This document shows, piece by piece, positions 1 through 10,939 of a DNA stretch of 64,000 bases (the stretch's first letter is position 1; every line of letters starts with the position of its first letter). Position numbers and translations under genes: made by a program. The DNA is from Haliclystus octoradiatus (Eukaryota; Cnidaria; Staurozoa; Stauromedusae; Haliclystidae): positions 26,351,037-26,415,036 of the forward strand of contig OU744447.1 of the NCBI GenBank assembly GCA_916610825.1. The letters are read 5' to 3'. The notes under the pieces were generated by a model. It made no database searches. It was not told where the DNA came from and saw nothing but the letters and a program-made list of their open reading frames with translations.

Positions 1-34
1 TACGAATCGAAATAAAATTATACACACACACACC
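1..34 (+). mobile_element. Truncated LINE 3' tail ending in an AC repeat
   Basis: The first bases of the window match, in reverse complement, the sequence at 32904-32939, which is where the minus-strand LINE of 32.9-37.0 kb ends. Both copies read CGAATCGAAATAAAATTATA followed by an AC repeat. This is therefore probably the 3' end of a second, 5'-truncated copy inserted in plus orientation beside or into the BEL/Pao element that follows. Its 5' part lies outside the window. Confidence 0.6.
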
Positions 35-37
35 AGT

Positions 38-1722
38 TTAAGATCTTGAAGGAAGATGGCAACAAGGTCCTGAATTTCTCAGACTCAAAGAAGACACCTG
101 GCCAGAAAACATTGTAGCAAAGGCAAACATCGATAAAGAAAGAAAGGCTCAAAAAGTGAAAATCAGCTGTGGAACCATGCAATTAGAAGACATTATTGCA
201 ATCAAAACATTTAGCAGTTGGACGAAATTGAAACGAACAACGTGTTACGTGTTAAGATTTGTCAATTACATTAAACAAAAGAGAACAATGGTCAATAAAG
301 AAACCTTGAAAACTGAAGAATTACAAAGAGCTGAAAACGTACTTATAGAGATTGCACAAAGAGAAATGATAAAAGATGTCAACAACAACCGCTACGAATA
401 ATTAACGCCATTTATTTGTGAAAAAGGATTAATCCGAGTGGGTGGGAAAATCGACAAAGCCGCAACATTACCATACGACCAAAGACATCCGATCCTGATC
501 TCTAGAAACAACTCGATTGCAAGATTAATCATGATGCAAAGTCATAGAGATGTCCGTCACCATGGTACGGAAAGAGTGTTAGGCAACAGCAGATTGAAGT
601 TTTGGATAGTACAAGGAAGACAATTAGCCAAATCTATATCGTCTCAATGTGTTACATGCAAGAAGCTACGGTGTCCACCACAAGAGCAATTGATGGCTGA
701 ATTACCAAGCTACAGACTACAGCCTTATAGTCCACCCTTTTGCTATGTTGGAGTAGACTACTTTGGTCCAATAACGGTAAAAATGACATGAAAGCGACGC
801 GAAAAGAGATACAGAGCATTATATACATGCCTTAATATTAATAGCGATACATTTAGAAGTGGCCAATGACATGTCAACTGAAGCCTTTCTACAAGTGCTA
901 CGCAGATTCTATCCCAGAGGAGGACAACCAAGATTAATACACTCTGACAATGGATCGAACTTTGTGAGTGCAGAAAAAGAGTTAAAGCAAATGGTAGAAA
1001 ACTGGGAAGATTTCAATGCCGAAAAACAAATCACATGGAAATTCAATACGCCATTAGCACCACACCATAGAGGGGTTTACGAAGCAATGGTGAAGTTGGC
1101 AAAGAAAGCTATGAAAGCTACGATTGGGAATCACATTTTATCTGATGATAATTTACAGACATTATTATGTGAAGTTGAACAATTCGCAAGATGCAGTCAC
1201 GCGACAAATATCAACACACAGCTGGAAGTCTTGGTGAAGCACCAGACACTGCTAGTACAAACCTTTGCTAAATATAGCACATTCTAATCTCAGTTAAGAC
1301 TTCGCTGAAAGTCCAATTCATATTTTGAGAATGGAATCGTGATATATAAAAATTCAGACATCATAAAGCAATTCTGTAATCTTTTTCCCGTCTCTATGAC
1401 CATTTTATATGCATTTGAGTTAAGAAGGGTTTGACCGTAAAATTACTGCCCTTGTAAAAGCTGTCCTGCTGTGATTCTATTGTTTGATCGGTTCAACACC
1501 TCTACTGCACCTTGTGAATTGTTAAATTCAAGAACGCTAGCACCAATGTCATCAGACCCAAATGATGGAACATACTTGACGCCTAATCATCTTCTATTAG
1601 GAAGATCGACATCAAAGACACCACAAGGACCATTTGAGGAAACAAAAGACCCAGGAAAACGATTTCTATTTGTTCAAACGTTGACGAATTTATTTTGTAA
1701 AAAGTGGATAAGGGACTATTCT
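38..1722 (+). pseudogene. BEL/Pao pol C-terminal fragment (connection region and integrase), degraded
   Basis: Translation shows the usual BEL/Pao order: a GPEFL-type linker, SWTKL...LRFVNY, LIRVGGKI, then the integrase zinc-binding module (HRDVRHHG near 541-570 and CVTCKK near 649-666), the core start VGVDYFGP (about 748-771), HSDNGSNF (about 940-963), and the region APHHRGVYE carrying the catalytic Glu. A C-terminal LNSRTLAP...LTPNHLLLGR follows at 1516-1605. Integrase would insert the cDNA copy. It is broken by stops at 399-401 and 789-791, a frameshift near 840, an apparent insertion at about 1190-1505, and loss of everything after WIRDY at about 1722. The reverse transcriptase is absent. 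The family call is secure and the exact ends are approximate. Confidence 0.9.
1190..1505. mobile_element. Unidentified insertion within BEL/Pao integrase
   Basis: In BEL/Pao integrases the segment TLLCEVE runs directly into LNSRPLTP. Here LLCEVE ends at about 1188, and CELLNSRTLAP resumes only at about 1510 in another register. The roughly 315 bases between have no recognisable coding content. An insertion of a short non-autonomous element is the simplest reading. No clear terminal repeats or target duplication could be fixed. Confidence 0.45.
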
Positions 1723-2314
1723 TCATAATTGTTTGGTAATTATTCAGGGAATCCGGGTTTCCAAGGTAGACGGACTTCAACTCTTCCTTCATTGTTTAGT
1801 TTTGTATTATCTCTTGCAATTTTGATAAATCTGGCTTCTTGAACTTCTTTATCTGAACAAACACGTGGCGTTGACACCAACCAGATCTGATGATAGAAGC
1901 TTCTTTACATCTACCATTGCCGATACCGTTGTCTCTTCAACCATGTTCACTGAGGTGATGTTCTTCATTGGTACATTTTGCTTCGAGTTAGACTTTCCTT
2001 CAACAATTGTCCAACCCAATGAGAACTCTATTCCAACAGCAGCTTGTTCGTCATCACTTGGGGTTATCAATTTCACCCCTTCTGTGTCAACCAAGTTTTT
2101 CACTTCCTCTAGGTGGTTTTGGCGTAGGTCGTTATCTTTTCTTTTCCATCATTGGATTGTAGCGTCCCACAGTTATCTCATATGTCCTTGTCTTCTTTTT
2201 ATGAGTGGCTCCTCCAACGACTTCATATTGGATGACTGTGTCTTTATCATGAATGCCAAGCGTCTCTGCAAATGCACTTCTGATGATTGTTGTGTCAGCT
2301 CCTCCGTCTATCAA
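1722..2314 (-). pseudogene. BEL/Pao protease and start of pol, degraded
   Basis: Reading leftwards on the minus strand, the retroviral-type aspartic protease begins with LIDGGADTTI (about 2313-2284) followed by VVGG. Next come DLVGVNATCLF and then, in another frame, EARFIK and RLPWKPGFPE, which start the BEL/Pao pol. The protease active site reads DGG rather than the usual D[ST]G. Several frame changes and stops (near 2103, 1850 and 1745) make it non-functional. It stops abruptly at about 1722, where the plus-strand integrase fragment begins. The equivalent region of the copy at 18.1-19.3 kb supports this order. Confidence 0.85.
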
Positions 2315-2323
2315 ACGTTTGGC

Positions 2324-3241
2324 TTACTTTAACTTCACTGTACCATCGACATTCTTCTGGCCTGTTTTTACCCATATTGTTAGAACTGGTAATCTTGCTG
2401 ACTTGCAACTTTCAACATTGCTTACATTGGCTGTCACCTGATTGACAGAACTGTTTCTTGTGTTACCTGATTCTGATGCTGTTCTATGTAAAAGAGTATG
2501 ATGATCTTTACCACATTTGCCGCAGTTGACGGTTGACTGACAATCTGGTTTCATGTGACTTTGTTGCATACATTTGAAACATCATCCTTTTCTTTTGCAT
2601 GAATTCAGTCTCTCAAGTGGGTTCATGTTCACGATTATTGAACACTCCTCTACTTCATGCTGTACCTTTTCGCAGAATGGACAATTTTTTTCTTTTGTTG
2701 TTGCCATGGTGTTGAATTTTGCAGTCTTCTTTGACATTTCCTTTGTTGTGTTTTGGTCTCCTTTCTGCAGCTGTTGCCTTTCACCTCTTTTTATGTTTGT
2801 TGATTTTAATCGCCTTTCTATAAATTGAAATATGTATTCTGCTGAAATCTCTTGTTCTTTGATTTTCACTCTTGATGCCAACCTATTCTCCTGTGCCAAT
2901 TGATCGTCAATCAGCTCTTCAAATTTATAGCCTGTTTTTCTTTTGAGGTCTTTAATAAATTCTTCATTATGTATTCTTTTCTCTTTGCCAAAGTCTTTAA
3001 GGTACATTAAATGGGTTCTGATGGTAGTTACAAAGTTTTGCATTGTTTGTTGGTCTTTGTCTCTTCGAGGCTTGATTCTGAGAAAGTTCGACGTTAGTTC
3101 TTCAGCAATCTTTTCGTCCGTGATGATAAACCTTGGGGCTTTCCAAGCTTCTTCCACGGTTGATCTACCTTCTATTGAAGCATGATATGATACTGGTAAA
3201 GTCATCATCATATATTCCAGCGTTGACCATGGCAGATACAA
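2324..3241 (-). pseudogene. BEL/Pao gag C-terminal half with zinc knuckles
   Basis: The frame 3241-2582 encodes a 219-residue segment with the pattern of the BEL/Pao gag domain (DUF1759/1758 type). It has a charged helical stretch (about residues 40-150) and a Cys-rich motif (CPFC...HEVEEC) near residue 185. The adjoining frame 2569-2324 carries a second knuckle (CGKCGKDHHTLLH) and leads to the protease linker. Gag packages the element RNA. The frame break at about 2575 separates the two pieces. The first residues listed are not a true start, because the protein continues from the upstream frame at 3285-4004. Confidence 0.85.
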
Positions 3242-3284
3242 ATATCTTTTTGTATGAAGGGAAGGTCTTGTAATCCCCGTTCCA

Positions 3285-4004
3285 TTAACTTGGTTTAAAT
3301 CCTGCTAACTTCACTAGGGATGATCTTGTCTTTGTTTCTTTACTTTGAAGGTTGATTGCTTGGATGGCCGCCACTGCTGCTGCTTCAGCTGCTGATTTTG
3401 AAATATCTCTTATGGTTTCCATGGTGATATTGACTTGTGTTTTTGATTCTTTTGTTCTTGATTGATTTTCTTGACTGTCTTCATGTCTTGATTTGTTTTC
3501 ATTTTCTTTATCATTGTTCACTATGATATTGATACCTTCATTGATCCCAGTATCTTTATTTGTCATTACAGGATTCTGAGGATTGGCATCGTCTTCTTCA
3601 TATGTGTCGTCTTGTATTTGGTCTTGTTCATAATCGGCGATGTCGTTCGAATCGTTCACTGATAACGGCGAGGCTGTTTCATGATTGCCGTCGCGCCATG
3701 TTCTTGTTGTGTCGTTTGTTAGTACGACGAGTTGCAGAGCACGTTTGTGTGCTAATTCTTGTTGTTCTTCTTCGTATTGGTGTATTTGTTGGCTGCATGT
3801 TCGTCTTACTTCGTAATTTGCGTTTCTTATGGATTCAAGATTGGCCTCAATGTCGTTTTCTGTATTTTCATCTAGCTCTTGATTTTCGTCAAGGATGTCC
3901 AGGTAAGCGCTTGCTGTTTCTTCAGCTTGTTTACCAGCTTCATCTACTCTTTCTAATATGCCTTTCCATGTATCAACAGCCACAAATGTCTCAATTATTA
4001 ACAA
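3285..4004 (-). pseudogene. BEL/Pao gag N-terminal half
   Basis: An open frame of 239 residues, highly charged and probably coiled-coil in its first 90 residues (QAEETASAYLDILDENQE...). It is followed by an acidic low-complexity linker rich in Asp, Glu and Asn, and an Ala-rich helix (KSAAEAAAVAAIQAI) near the end. It stops just before the DUF1759-like part at 3241, so a frameshift or small deletion lies at about 3241-3285. The start at 4004 is a plausible real gag start. The upstream LTR could not be delimited. Confidence 0.75.
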
Positions 4005-4029
4005 TTTAAATTGTTCGAAGTTATTGTTC

Positions 4030-4140
4030 TTCTTTCGAACTTTCTTCTAACGGCGTCTGCGTCGTCAGTCATCTTCTTCTTTCTTCGTTCTTCAATCTTC
4101 TTTCTTCTTTCTTCTTTCTTCGTTCTTCATATATATTTAG
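4030..4140. repeat. Pyrimidine-rich TTCTTC low-complexity tract
   Basis: Imperfect CTTCTTT and TTCGTTCTTC repeats upstream of the minus-strand gag. This is probably part of the 5' untranslated region or LTR of that BEL/Pao copy. From 4140 to about 4575 nothing further was recognised. Confidence 0.6.
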
Positions 4141-4575
4141 TACGAGATTGAAGACGATGGTCAGTCAAAACACTATTTTCTTTTTATCCTAAATTACTTT
4201 ATAATAACTAACACGATGTTTCAAACGTTACTCATACACTTGTTTCATAGGCTTTTTGTCAAAATTTATCTTATTTATATTTGTTTATTCTACAGTGTTT
4301 ATGCCACGTTTACATGTATGGCATGGTCACATTTTACGTATGACATTGCCACGCTGCACATATGACATTGACATTGCCACGTTTTACATAAGTAAATGCC
4401 TAATTGCAATATCTTAGTAAATTTAGTTTAGTATTTAGATTATTACAAAACATTGATCACTAAAGCGTGTATATTGGCATCTGAATCCCCATCTTTAAAT
4501 TTTCTCCATCCGTCTCAAGCTTGATAATGCTCAGGTGATGTTAGGAGTATCCTATCTACTTGACCTTTCAATTAT

Positions 4576-4677
4576 ACAATACCATCGCTGTATTTGCGGT
4601 AAAGATGTCGACAAGTACTCCATCCATGGTTTAAGAAAGTTGAAGATTTTCCAGACATCATGCAATCAACGAAGTCT
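4576..4677 (+). pseudogene. Retroelement C-terminal domain, upstream half
   Basis: One frame reads HRCICGKDVDKYSIHGL and another SRHHAIN just before the insertion boundary. This matches the ordering of a C-terminal domain common in animal retroelement proteins: a Cys/His cluster, then RHxxxN, then RPD and WDxT as in restriction-like endonucleases. The frame changes once within this piece. The downstream half is at 5684-5925, with a transposon in between. Confidence 0.5.
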
Positions 4678-5683
4678 AGCCTGCGCGCAGATCCAAATAT
4701 TTTTTTTATGATTGGTAGGGTCTGCGTAATATCGACAGAAAGCTTGCACTGGACTGAATTAGGGGGAGTGACAGAAACGTGAGAAATCTATTGTTTGTCT
4801 ATTGTTCATCAGCCAATCGTTAGCGGGTTCTCCAAACCTAGAAGCACAACATGATTGGTTGATAAATATAAGTTTTTGACTCATTCCTTTTCAAGTATGC
4901 TACACGCAAGCCGAACAATAAAACGTTGTTCTTCTTCGATAAAATCATTTTGCTTGTGTTCGTTTCAGTTTTGTACGAGGGAGACCTCAGACTTTTTTAT
5001 TCAATACAGACTTTTTGTAATTATATTTGTTGTTAATTTGCCTTTCACGGAAGACGAGACATGCTATTTTAAATGCAGCTTCGGCCAACAAAGACTTGAT
5101 TTCAAGATACTGGAGTTCATTTGGATTGTGTTTGTGTTCGTCGTAAAAGCCAATTTGTCATGGGTTATATCGAAAGAACAAATCATTTTATTATATATAG
5201 AAACGATTTAATCTCTGGATCTTTTTCGCTGAGCCATGGCAATGGATTACAAAACTATTTCTTAACGAAAGACTCATCAAATTCTCATCATCGTTTTATT
5301 ACCGATGTCAATTTTCGAGTTTCTTTGTCAAAAACAAATGCATTGAAAACATTGGACAACTTAGATCACTTCACATTGAACAGAAATAGTACGTTGTATT
5401 AAGTTAGTATTAATCATTTGAACGTGGTTATGAATCAACTCATCTTATTTCGTAAATAATAAGTGTCAATTTTGATTGTGAAAAGTTTTGTTATTTACAA
5501 AAATCGGACTTGCAGAAATGCCGTTTGTGACGCCGTCTGTAGTTGAACAATGCTGAACAGCAGGAGTTGAAGTGTAATGACGTTCCGCCACTCCCTCCAA
5601 CTTCATCCCAGCGCAAGCTTTCTGTCCATATTACACAGACCCTATAACTAATCATAAAAAAGATTTAGATCTGCGCACAGGCT
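4678..5683. mobile_element. 1.0 kb terminal-inverted-repeat element with 9-10 bp target duplication
   Basis: The ends form an imperfect inverted repeat of at least 90 bases, beginning AGCCTGCGCGCAGATC on the left and, in reverse complement, AGCCTGTGCGCAGATC on the right. Both continue through a T-rich stretch, ATGATT and ACAGAAAGCTTGC. The flanks AACGAAGTCT (4668-4677) and AACGAAGGCC (5684-5693) look like a mutated target duplication, a length seen in MULE-type elements. The interior has two overlapping plus-strand ORFs (4855-5211 and 5121-5402) with no recognisable domain. It is probably non-autonomous. Confidence 0.75.
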
Positions 5684-5925
5684 AACGAAGGCCTCCACAG
5701 ATCATTCTATAGTCAGCTGGCATCCCATTTATAGACGACAGTCAACGTCCGGATTGGATGTCTTTGTGCCCTCGATCAACTGATGGTAAGCCAATTGTGT
5801 GGGATGTTACTTGAAAGACCTGCTATTTTCGCCCCATGTAACAATTCAACCTCGTGTCAGTCTGATAGGGTAGTGGCCGCAGCTATGGAACAAGCCAATA
5901 AAGCAAAATACTGCTAGAAGTTAAT
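5684..5925 (+). pseudogene. Retroelement C-terminal domain, downstream half (PD...D endonuclease-like)
   Basis: The frame interrupted at 4677 resumes here as NEGLHRS. A second frame then gives RPDWMSLCP...GKPIVWDVT and finally VVAAAMEQANKAKY. RPD followed by WDxT is the arrangement of a PD-(D/E)XK-like nuclease site. Stops and frame shifts show it is dead. The parent element type (R2-like LINE or another RT lineage) could not be decided. Confidence 0.5.
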
Positions 5926-5929
5926 GTAT

Positions 5930-6718
5930 ACAGAAACTGTTTTTCATAAGTTAATTTATATAGATGTAAGAATTTTTAAATTATCTTTTATTGACAGAGT
6001 TTTCATTTAAAATTGAATAATATAGGCAGATCATATCTGATCAGATCAGAATCATTACTAAGTACATCCAAGAATAAAATCATAAATCTGAAACTATTAC
6101 TTATTATTTACGAACAAGAATTTCCTTCATGGTTTGGCAATCGGGAAGAGTTCTCATTACGCTGATGCAATTAATTATTTAAAGTGTATATATTGTGTTT
6201 TTTTTACACAACGGGTTTGAGAAGAGCGTTTTCTTCTATAAGTACATGTCACTGTTGCGCTTTGGCATAGCGCTACTCTTTTCCCGTCAAAATTGACCCT
6301 GAACAAGGTATTTTGGAGATATATATTATCGTGTCCCACTTTTTGAACCAAAAAAGGAACAATACTATTTTTCACAAGAAAGCTTGACCGTGATTTTTGG
6401 TCAACATTCTACGTTTTAAAAAGAGTGTCGGAATCGTTATACTTTTTTTCGTTAAAAATTAACTGTTCATCCCGATCCTGCTATAGCTACTTTCTTATAG
6501 AATAATGTAATTCAACACTTTCTAGAACATACTTATCACATCATCAGGATTATCGTGTTGCTACGCAACGATGCTGGAGCTTAGGTTAAAGTAATATGAC
6601 AGAAATAGATTTCTGATCAATTTTGAGACGAAAAACCTTGGGCTCCCAAGAGTTAAAACGAAAAATTACAACTTTGAAGGTATATAGCTCTTTCTGGAAT
6701 ATGTTACATTATATGTTA
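5930..6718. other. No feature seen
   Basis: AT-rich sequence. The only sizeable ORF (6175-6375, minus) has no recognisable content. Confidence 0.5.
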
Positions 6719-6721
6719 TTA

Positions 6722-6956
6722 AGGTGCGGCCTTGGTGTAGTGGCTAGGGGGTTGGACCATGGCCCGCAGGGTCTCGGGTTCAATCCCTGTCCGAAGCACT
6801 ATAGGTTGGCGTCAGGAAGAGCATCCGGCTATTAAACGCACACAAGCTTCAAAATACTAACAAATTAACCAACCACCCCGGTGAAAAAAAGCTGTAAGCT
6901 TACCCGGTTCGTGGAAAAATGATAAATACAAAAAAAAATAAATAAAAAAAAAATAC
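6722..6956 (+). mobile_element. tRNA-derived SINE
   Basis: The left part is tRNA-like, with an internal pol III promoter: an A box TGGTGTAGTGG (about 6732-6742) and a B box GGGTTCAATCCC (about 6775-6786). A tRNA-unrelated body follows with the stretch GGCGTCAGGAAGAGCATCCG, a motif shared by many animal SINEs. It ends in an A-rich tail (6927-6953). The orientation is plus. No clear target duplication was found. Confidence 0.8.
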
Positions 6957-6959
6957 TTA

Positions 6960-9900
6960 AGAATAGTAGCTAGCAGGATCGGATCGAACAAGTTAAACTT
7001 TTAATGAAAAAAATATTCAAATATCTTTAACCTATCCAAAGCATTGTTCATTACTCCCACTGCAGACTGATATCATGTTACGCTTTTGCATTGTGTGAAG
7101 GTGTCTTCTATTCTTTTCACGTAGCATCCGTAGAGTTCGAAATAATGCATGGAGTATCTGACACAGCAGTTCCTCCTCCGCAATTATGGATTTTACAGGT
7201 CCTTTATTGATCTCTTCTTGCTATCCCGATTTTCATAAAATTGCTAAACATCAATTGAAGCATTTTCCCTTATGTGAAGTTCGAACATTACCGGTTTCCC
7301 ATTAGTGCCAAACATTAAAAATAACCGGCGGAATCTGTTTGTATTTTTTACGTGTGCACTTTTATAAGCTGAATAGCTGCTGCTCAAACCAAAATTCTTC
7401 AATAGTGCTAAGAAATAATTAGGTTAGTATTTGCAGAAAATATTATCGAGTAAATTGCACATTAAATCATTAATAATAATAATACGCAAACCGTGTCGGT
7501 GATCAAATCACCATTGTTTCATTACTGTTAAACTCCTTTTCCGCAGAGCACTTTCCAAACTTCTTATACGCTTCTGGGTTATTTATAGGCCTTTGACTAT
7601 CTGACGTTTTGTTTTTACAGTTTAAAATGCTATAAATTGTTCATAAATTGAGATTAAAATTTCCAAAATCGTGTCATTTCGAAGGAATTTCTGTGAAAAT
7701 AAACTGCTTTGCCTTTGTGTATCCCGCCATGCATAGCAGCATCCCTTTAGAGCACGCTTTATCTTAACGGCTGCCAATATTTTGTAAAAGTGTTTCATAT
7801 TTTGCATAAGTATTCCAATATGCCTAGAAGGAGAAGAGGTACTGTCAGATCCAACAATACTCCATTTTACATCACAAACAGAAGACATCATTCTCGGTAA
7901 GTTTTTACAACTTAATTGTTTAAATGCTTCATGTAAAGTCTATCTAAGTCACCTTTGCCGTGGTTTTTACCCTGTTGCATGAGGGCTTACAGGACTCTTG
8001 TCAGTTATTACTTTTAGTTTTCTTTCAAGTATCATAATCCCTGATAGCTTAATTAGTTATCAACTCATCGTTGGCCGAAGAGATTACTGTGTCACTGTAT
8101 CGCCAATAGGTTGCTTTGTTATGAACTGCTCTTCGTTGGAAGAAAGAATTTGCTGTGTCACCGTTTTATGCGCGGTTTTATGTCAGCAGTTCTGTCATCC
8201 ACACTGCACATAGAGAGATTTGACCCATAAAATATACAAATTCAAATAATTAATGTGATATTTTGCAGTCGTCAAGCAGTTGTAAAGTTGTACAAATGCA
8301 AAATCTGAGTTATAATTTAGCTGCCTGCTATCGTTTATCCAAAAGTACATTTTTAATGTGCCCTATTGACAACGTCAACACATTGTTTACTTTAATCATC
8401 AATATATGAGATAGGTGAATGGTGACCACTATAGACATGTATCCTCTCTGTGAGAAGTTGGCTAAAGTTGGTAAAATATTGGAGTTTGGGTCTCTCATTT
8501 AATGTAATTTACTGTATCAAATTTCAGAATCACCTGTTGTTCTTACCACTCAATGATTCATGCAGAGATTCACTCAACCGATACAGCAATAATATTCAGA
8601 TACCAATGACTTTCATCGTGAAAACCAGTTCATTAACTGGTTAACTAGCATACAATCCGTATTTATTTATTTCGAACTATGTAGTCAGTACGATTAACTT
8701 TACATAACCCATATTTATTTGATTTATAATATGTAGCACAATAGAGTATCAATCTCATTTTTACTGTAGTTTACATGCATGAAGGAATAATTATCAAAAT
8801 TGAAATGCATTATCATTGTTGTTCTGCCTTTTTTAACTCCTTTTCATGACTCTTTTGACATTTTCTTAAAGAAGTTTCACTGCAGGCTACTAAAGGAAGC
8901 GAAGCGACCTCTTTGAGGAAGCCGAAGGCTGACTGGCCCTGGGCGCAGGCCGCAAGCCGAAGGCTTGTCAACTATAATAATAGCGCTATTTTGTGAGATC
9001 TGTAAGCAGTTATTGTCCACAAATGCCCTCATTTCATGCATGAACACCTCCGAGACTACAGCTTTGAACGGCTTCAAACGTATTTTCTCGGTTAGATTCA
9101 AACCTAAACTAGCTGAGAGCGCTTTTTTGGCTGAGTTTGAAGTTTTACGATCTGAAAGAGCGAATTTAAAAGGATGTATTTTGCAAAAATATTAGCCAAA
9201 ATACCCTGCGCTCAATTAAAGGAATACAATTACATTAAAATAACCGCACTAAAACGCAAGAGATTCTCAAAAATTTAGCAACTTTATGTCAAACCCTTCC
9301 GAGGCAATAGTTCAAATTACCTGTTAAATTATTTTCACTTTTAGCTGTATCTATAAACTGCATGGTGATGCTATTTCTCTTTTGTATCAACAAAAAAGAC
9401 GTATTTTAAACGATCAAATCTACGAAACAATCATAATTTTTTCACTTTCGTCTTTCATCCAATTGGAGCCTTACAAACAACGTTTTCCTCACGGTGCGGT
9501 AGCTTGACCGTCAGTTTCGAACATATTGGATTGAACATAGAAGAAGGACAACGTACCATTGCAGAATATAAGGGCATTTCATGGGATGGTGCGACCATCC
9601 TGAACAATGTTTTGAATATGTAATTTCTTCCTTAATCACTGGCTAACATTCCACATTTCACAATTCCTCACCAATAACAAATGATTATTTAGTAATAATT
9701 AGTATTATCACGTTTAGTCTGTGGAAATCTAAATTCAAATCAAATTTGAAATTTCCATTGTCGTCTGTGCATTTTGTTTTATAATTTGTGATACATTAGC
9801 TTCATTATTAGGTCACATGATATACAGAATAACCAATCAGATATGCAGCAAGTCACAACACAACGGATTTCGAAGCAACCTTTTCGGTGCAAAGCAACGA

Positions 9901-10549
9901 GACCCCGGACGCAGGGCACAAGCACGAGGCTTAATACACAATAAGCAAGTAATTTATACTCCGATATGTTCGTTCGTTAAAAGTATTGATTGAAAACCAT
10001 TGAAGACTCGATAGACAAGACCATGAAAAGACGAAGATGGACAAACAATATAGACACATGTGTTGATGGTAAATCCTTTCACTTTTTGGATTAATACAAT
10101 GAGGATGATGGTAAGGATAAGGATATAAGGTATTTAGACTGCAATACAGTGAGAAAATTGCTTAAGAAATAGGATAATACACAATAATATCTCATCAGTC
10201 TACTGATGGCTGATTTAAGGTGCAACTAAGTACTAAATACTGCGCTAAATATACGAAGAGTAATGCTGAAACTCTAGGTAATCGATCTGTCCTATATGCT
10301 GCATTTTACTTATATGGAGTAGTTTGCTACGGTAACTATTGGCTAAGACCAATTGAGCATTTTGAACAAATGAAATTTGTCATTTAAATCTAGCATCTCT
10401 CTCATCCTCCAACTCAAGTGTACTGTTCAACTATTTGCTAAATAAAGAATTCACTAATTTATATGTGCACAGACAACAAAAATGATTTAAAGTTGTTTCT
10501 CTTTCTTTGAATTGTATATTTTGTGCTCAACATTTCATTGGCATCGCAT
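6960..10549. other. Largely featureless region with one GC-rich island
   Basis: No gene is supported. The only compositional break is a GC-rich patch at about 8883-8968 holding repeated short hairpins of the form GCCGAAGGC and GCCGCAAGC. A GTAAGT at 7897 and an AG after a T tract at 7620 resemble splice sites, but every frame between them is closed. Confidence 0.5.
8883..8968. repeat. GC-rich cluster of short hairpin units
   Basis: Within AT-rich surroundings this patch contains GCGAAGCG, GCCGAAGGC (twice) and GCCGCAAGC, each a short stem with a GAAG- or GCAA-like loop. Such units are common in some organellar genomes, so a nuclear organellar insertion or a small mobile hairpin repeat is possible. 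Neither is demonstrated. Confidence 0.4.
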
Positions 10550-10905
10550 TCATACTATGATGTACCGTTTCTTTGAAAGATTGCAATTACGGTGGAGAGT
10601 TACACCTGTTCCAGCAGGAAGGTATTCACTTCCACCTTGTTGTGTAACACACCATTGTCTTTTGTCGGTGATTTCTTGGTTTTCACTAATGAGAAATAAA
10701 CTCATGTCATCATTGCAACGATTTGATATTATCGCTTTACCACCGAGTTCAGTAGTTTCAGCAGCAAAACAAGACAACTGATTAGATACGTAAATTCTAC
10801 CATTCCAAAACTCAAAAATGTCATTGCAGTCAATAGCAAACTCCATTCTGTTGTTGTTCATCTTTTTCTTGAGGCAGAGTCCTGATCTCAAATGCTTTAT
10901 TGCAC
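10550..10905 (-). CDS. Terminal exon of a cysteine-bearing, possibly lectin-like protein
   Basis: On the minus strand a good acceptor (TTCGTTGTTTTAG) ends at 10906, and the frame then stays open for 117 codons to a stop at 10552-10550. The protein shows three repeat-like blocks, each with a short strand, a Cys and a polar turn: IKHLRSGLC, GRIYVSNQLSCF and KRQWCVTQQGG followed by GTGVTLHRNC. The spacing suggests a beta-rich extracellular domain with disulfides, as in trefoil-type lectins, but the fold is inferred. The entry phase needs one base from the preceding exon, which was not found. The exon at 46176-46550 has a similar final block (GGS, P, GT, VL), so the two are probably related. The ATG at 10939 lies inside the presumed intron and is not the start. 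Confidence 0.55.
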
Positions 10906-10939
10906 CTAAAACAACGAACACATTACCATTATTACACAT

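Noticed and set aside
3560..4009. 149-codon plus-strand ORF
   Set aside because: Antisense shadow of the minus-strand BEL/Pao gag.
4855..5402. Two overlapping plus-strand ORFs inside the 1.0 kb TIR element
   Set aside because: No domain, transposase motif or conserved-looking segment. Open by chance in AT-rich DNA.
7621..7896. Segment between an acceptor-like T-rich AG and a GTAAGT donor
   Set aside because: All three plus-strand frames contain stops within the first 40 bases.
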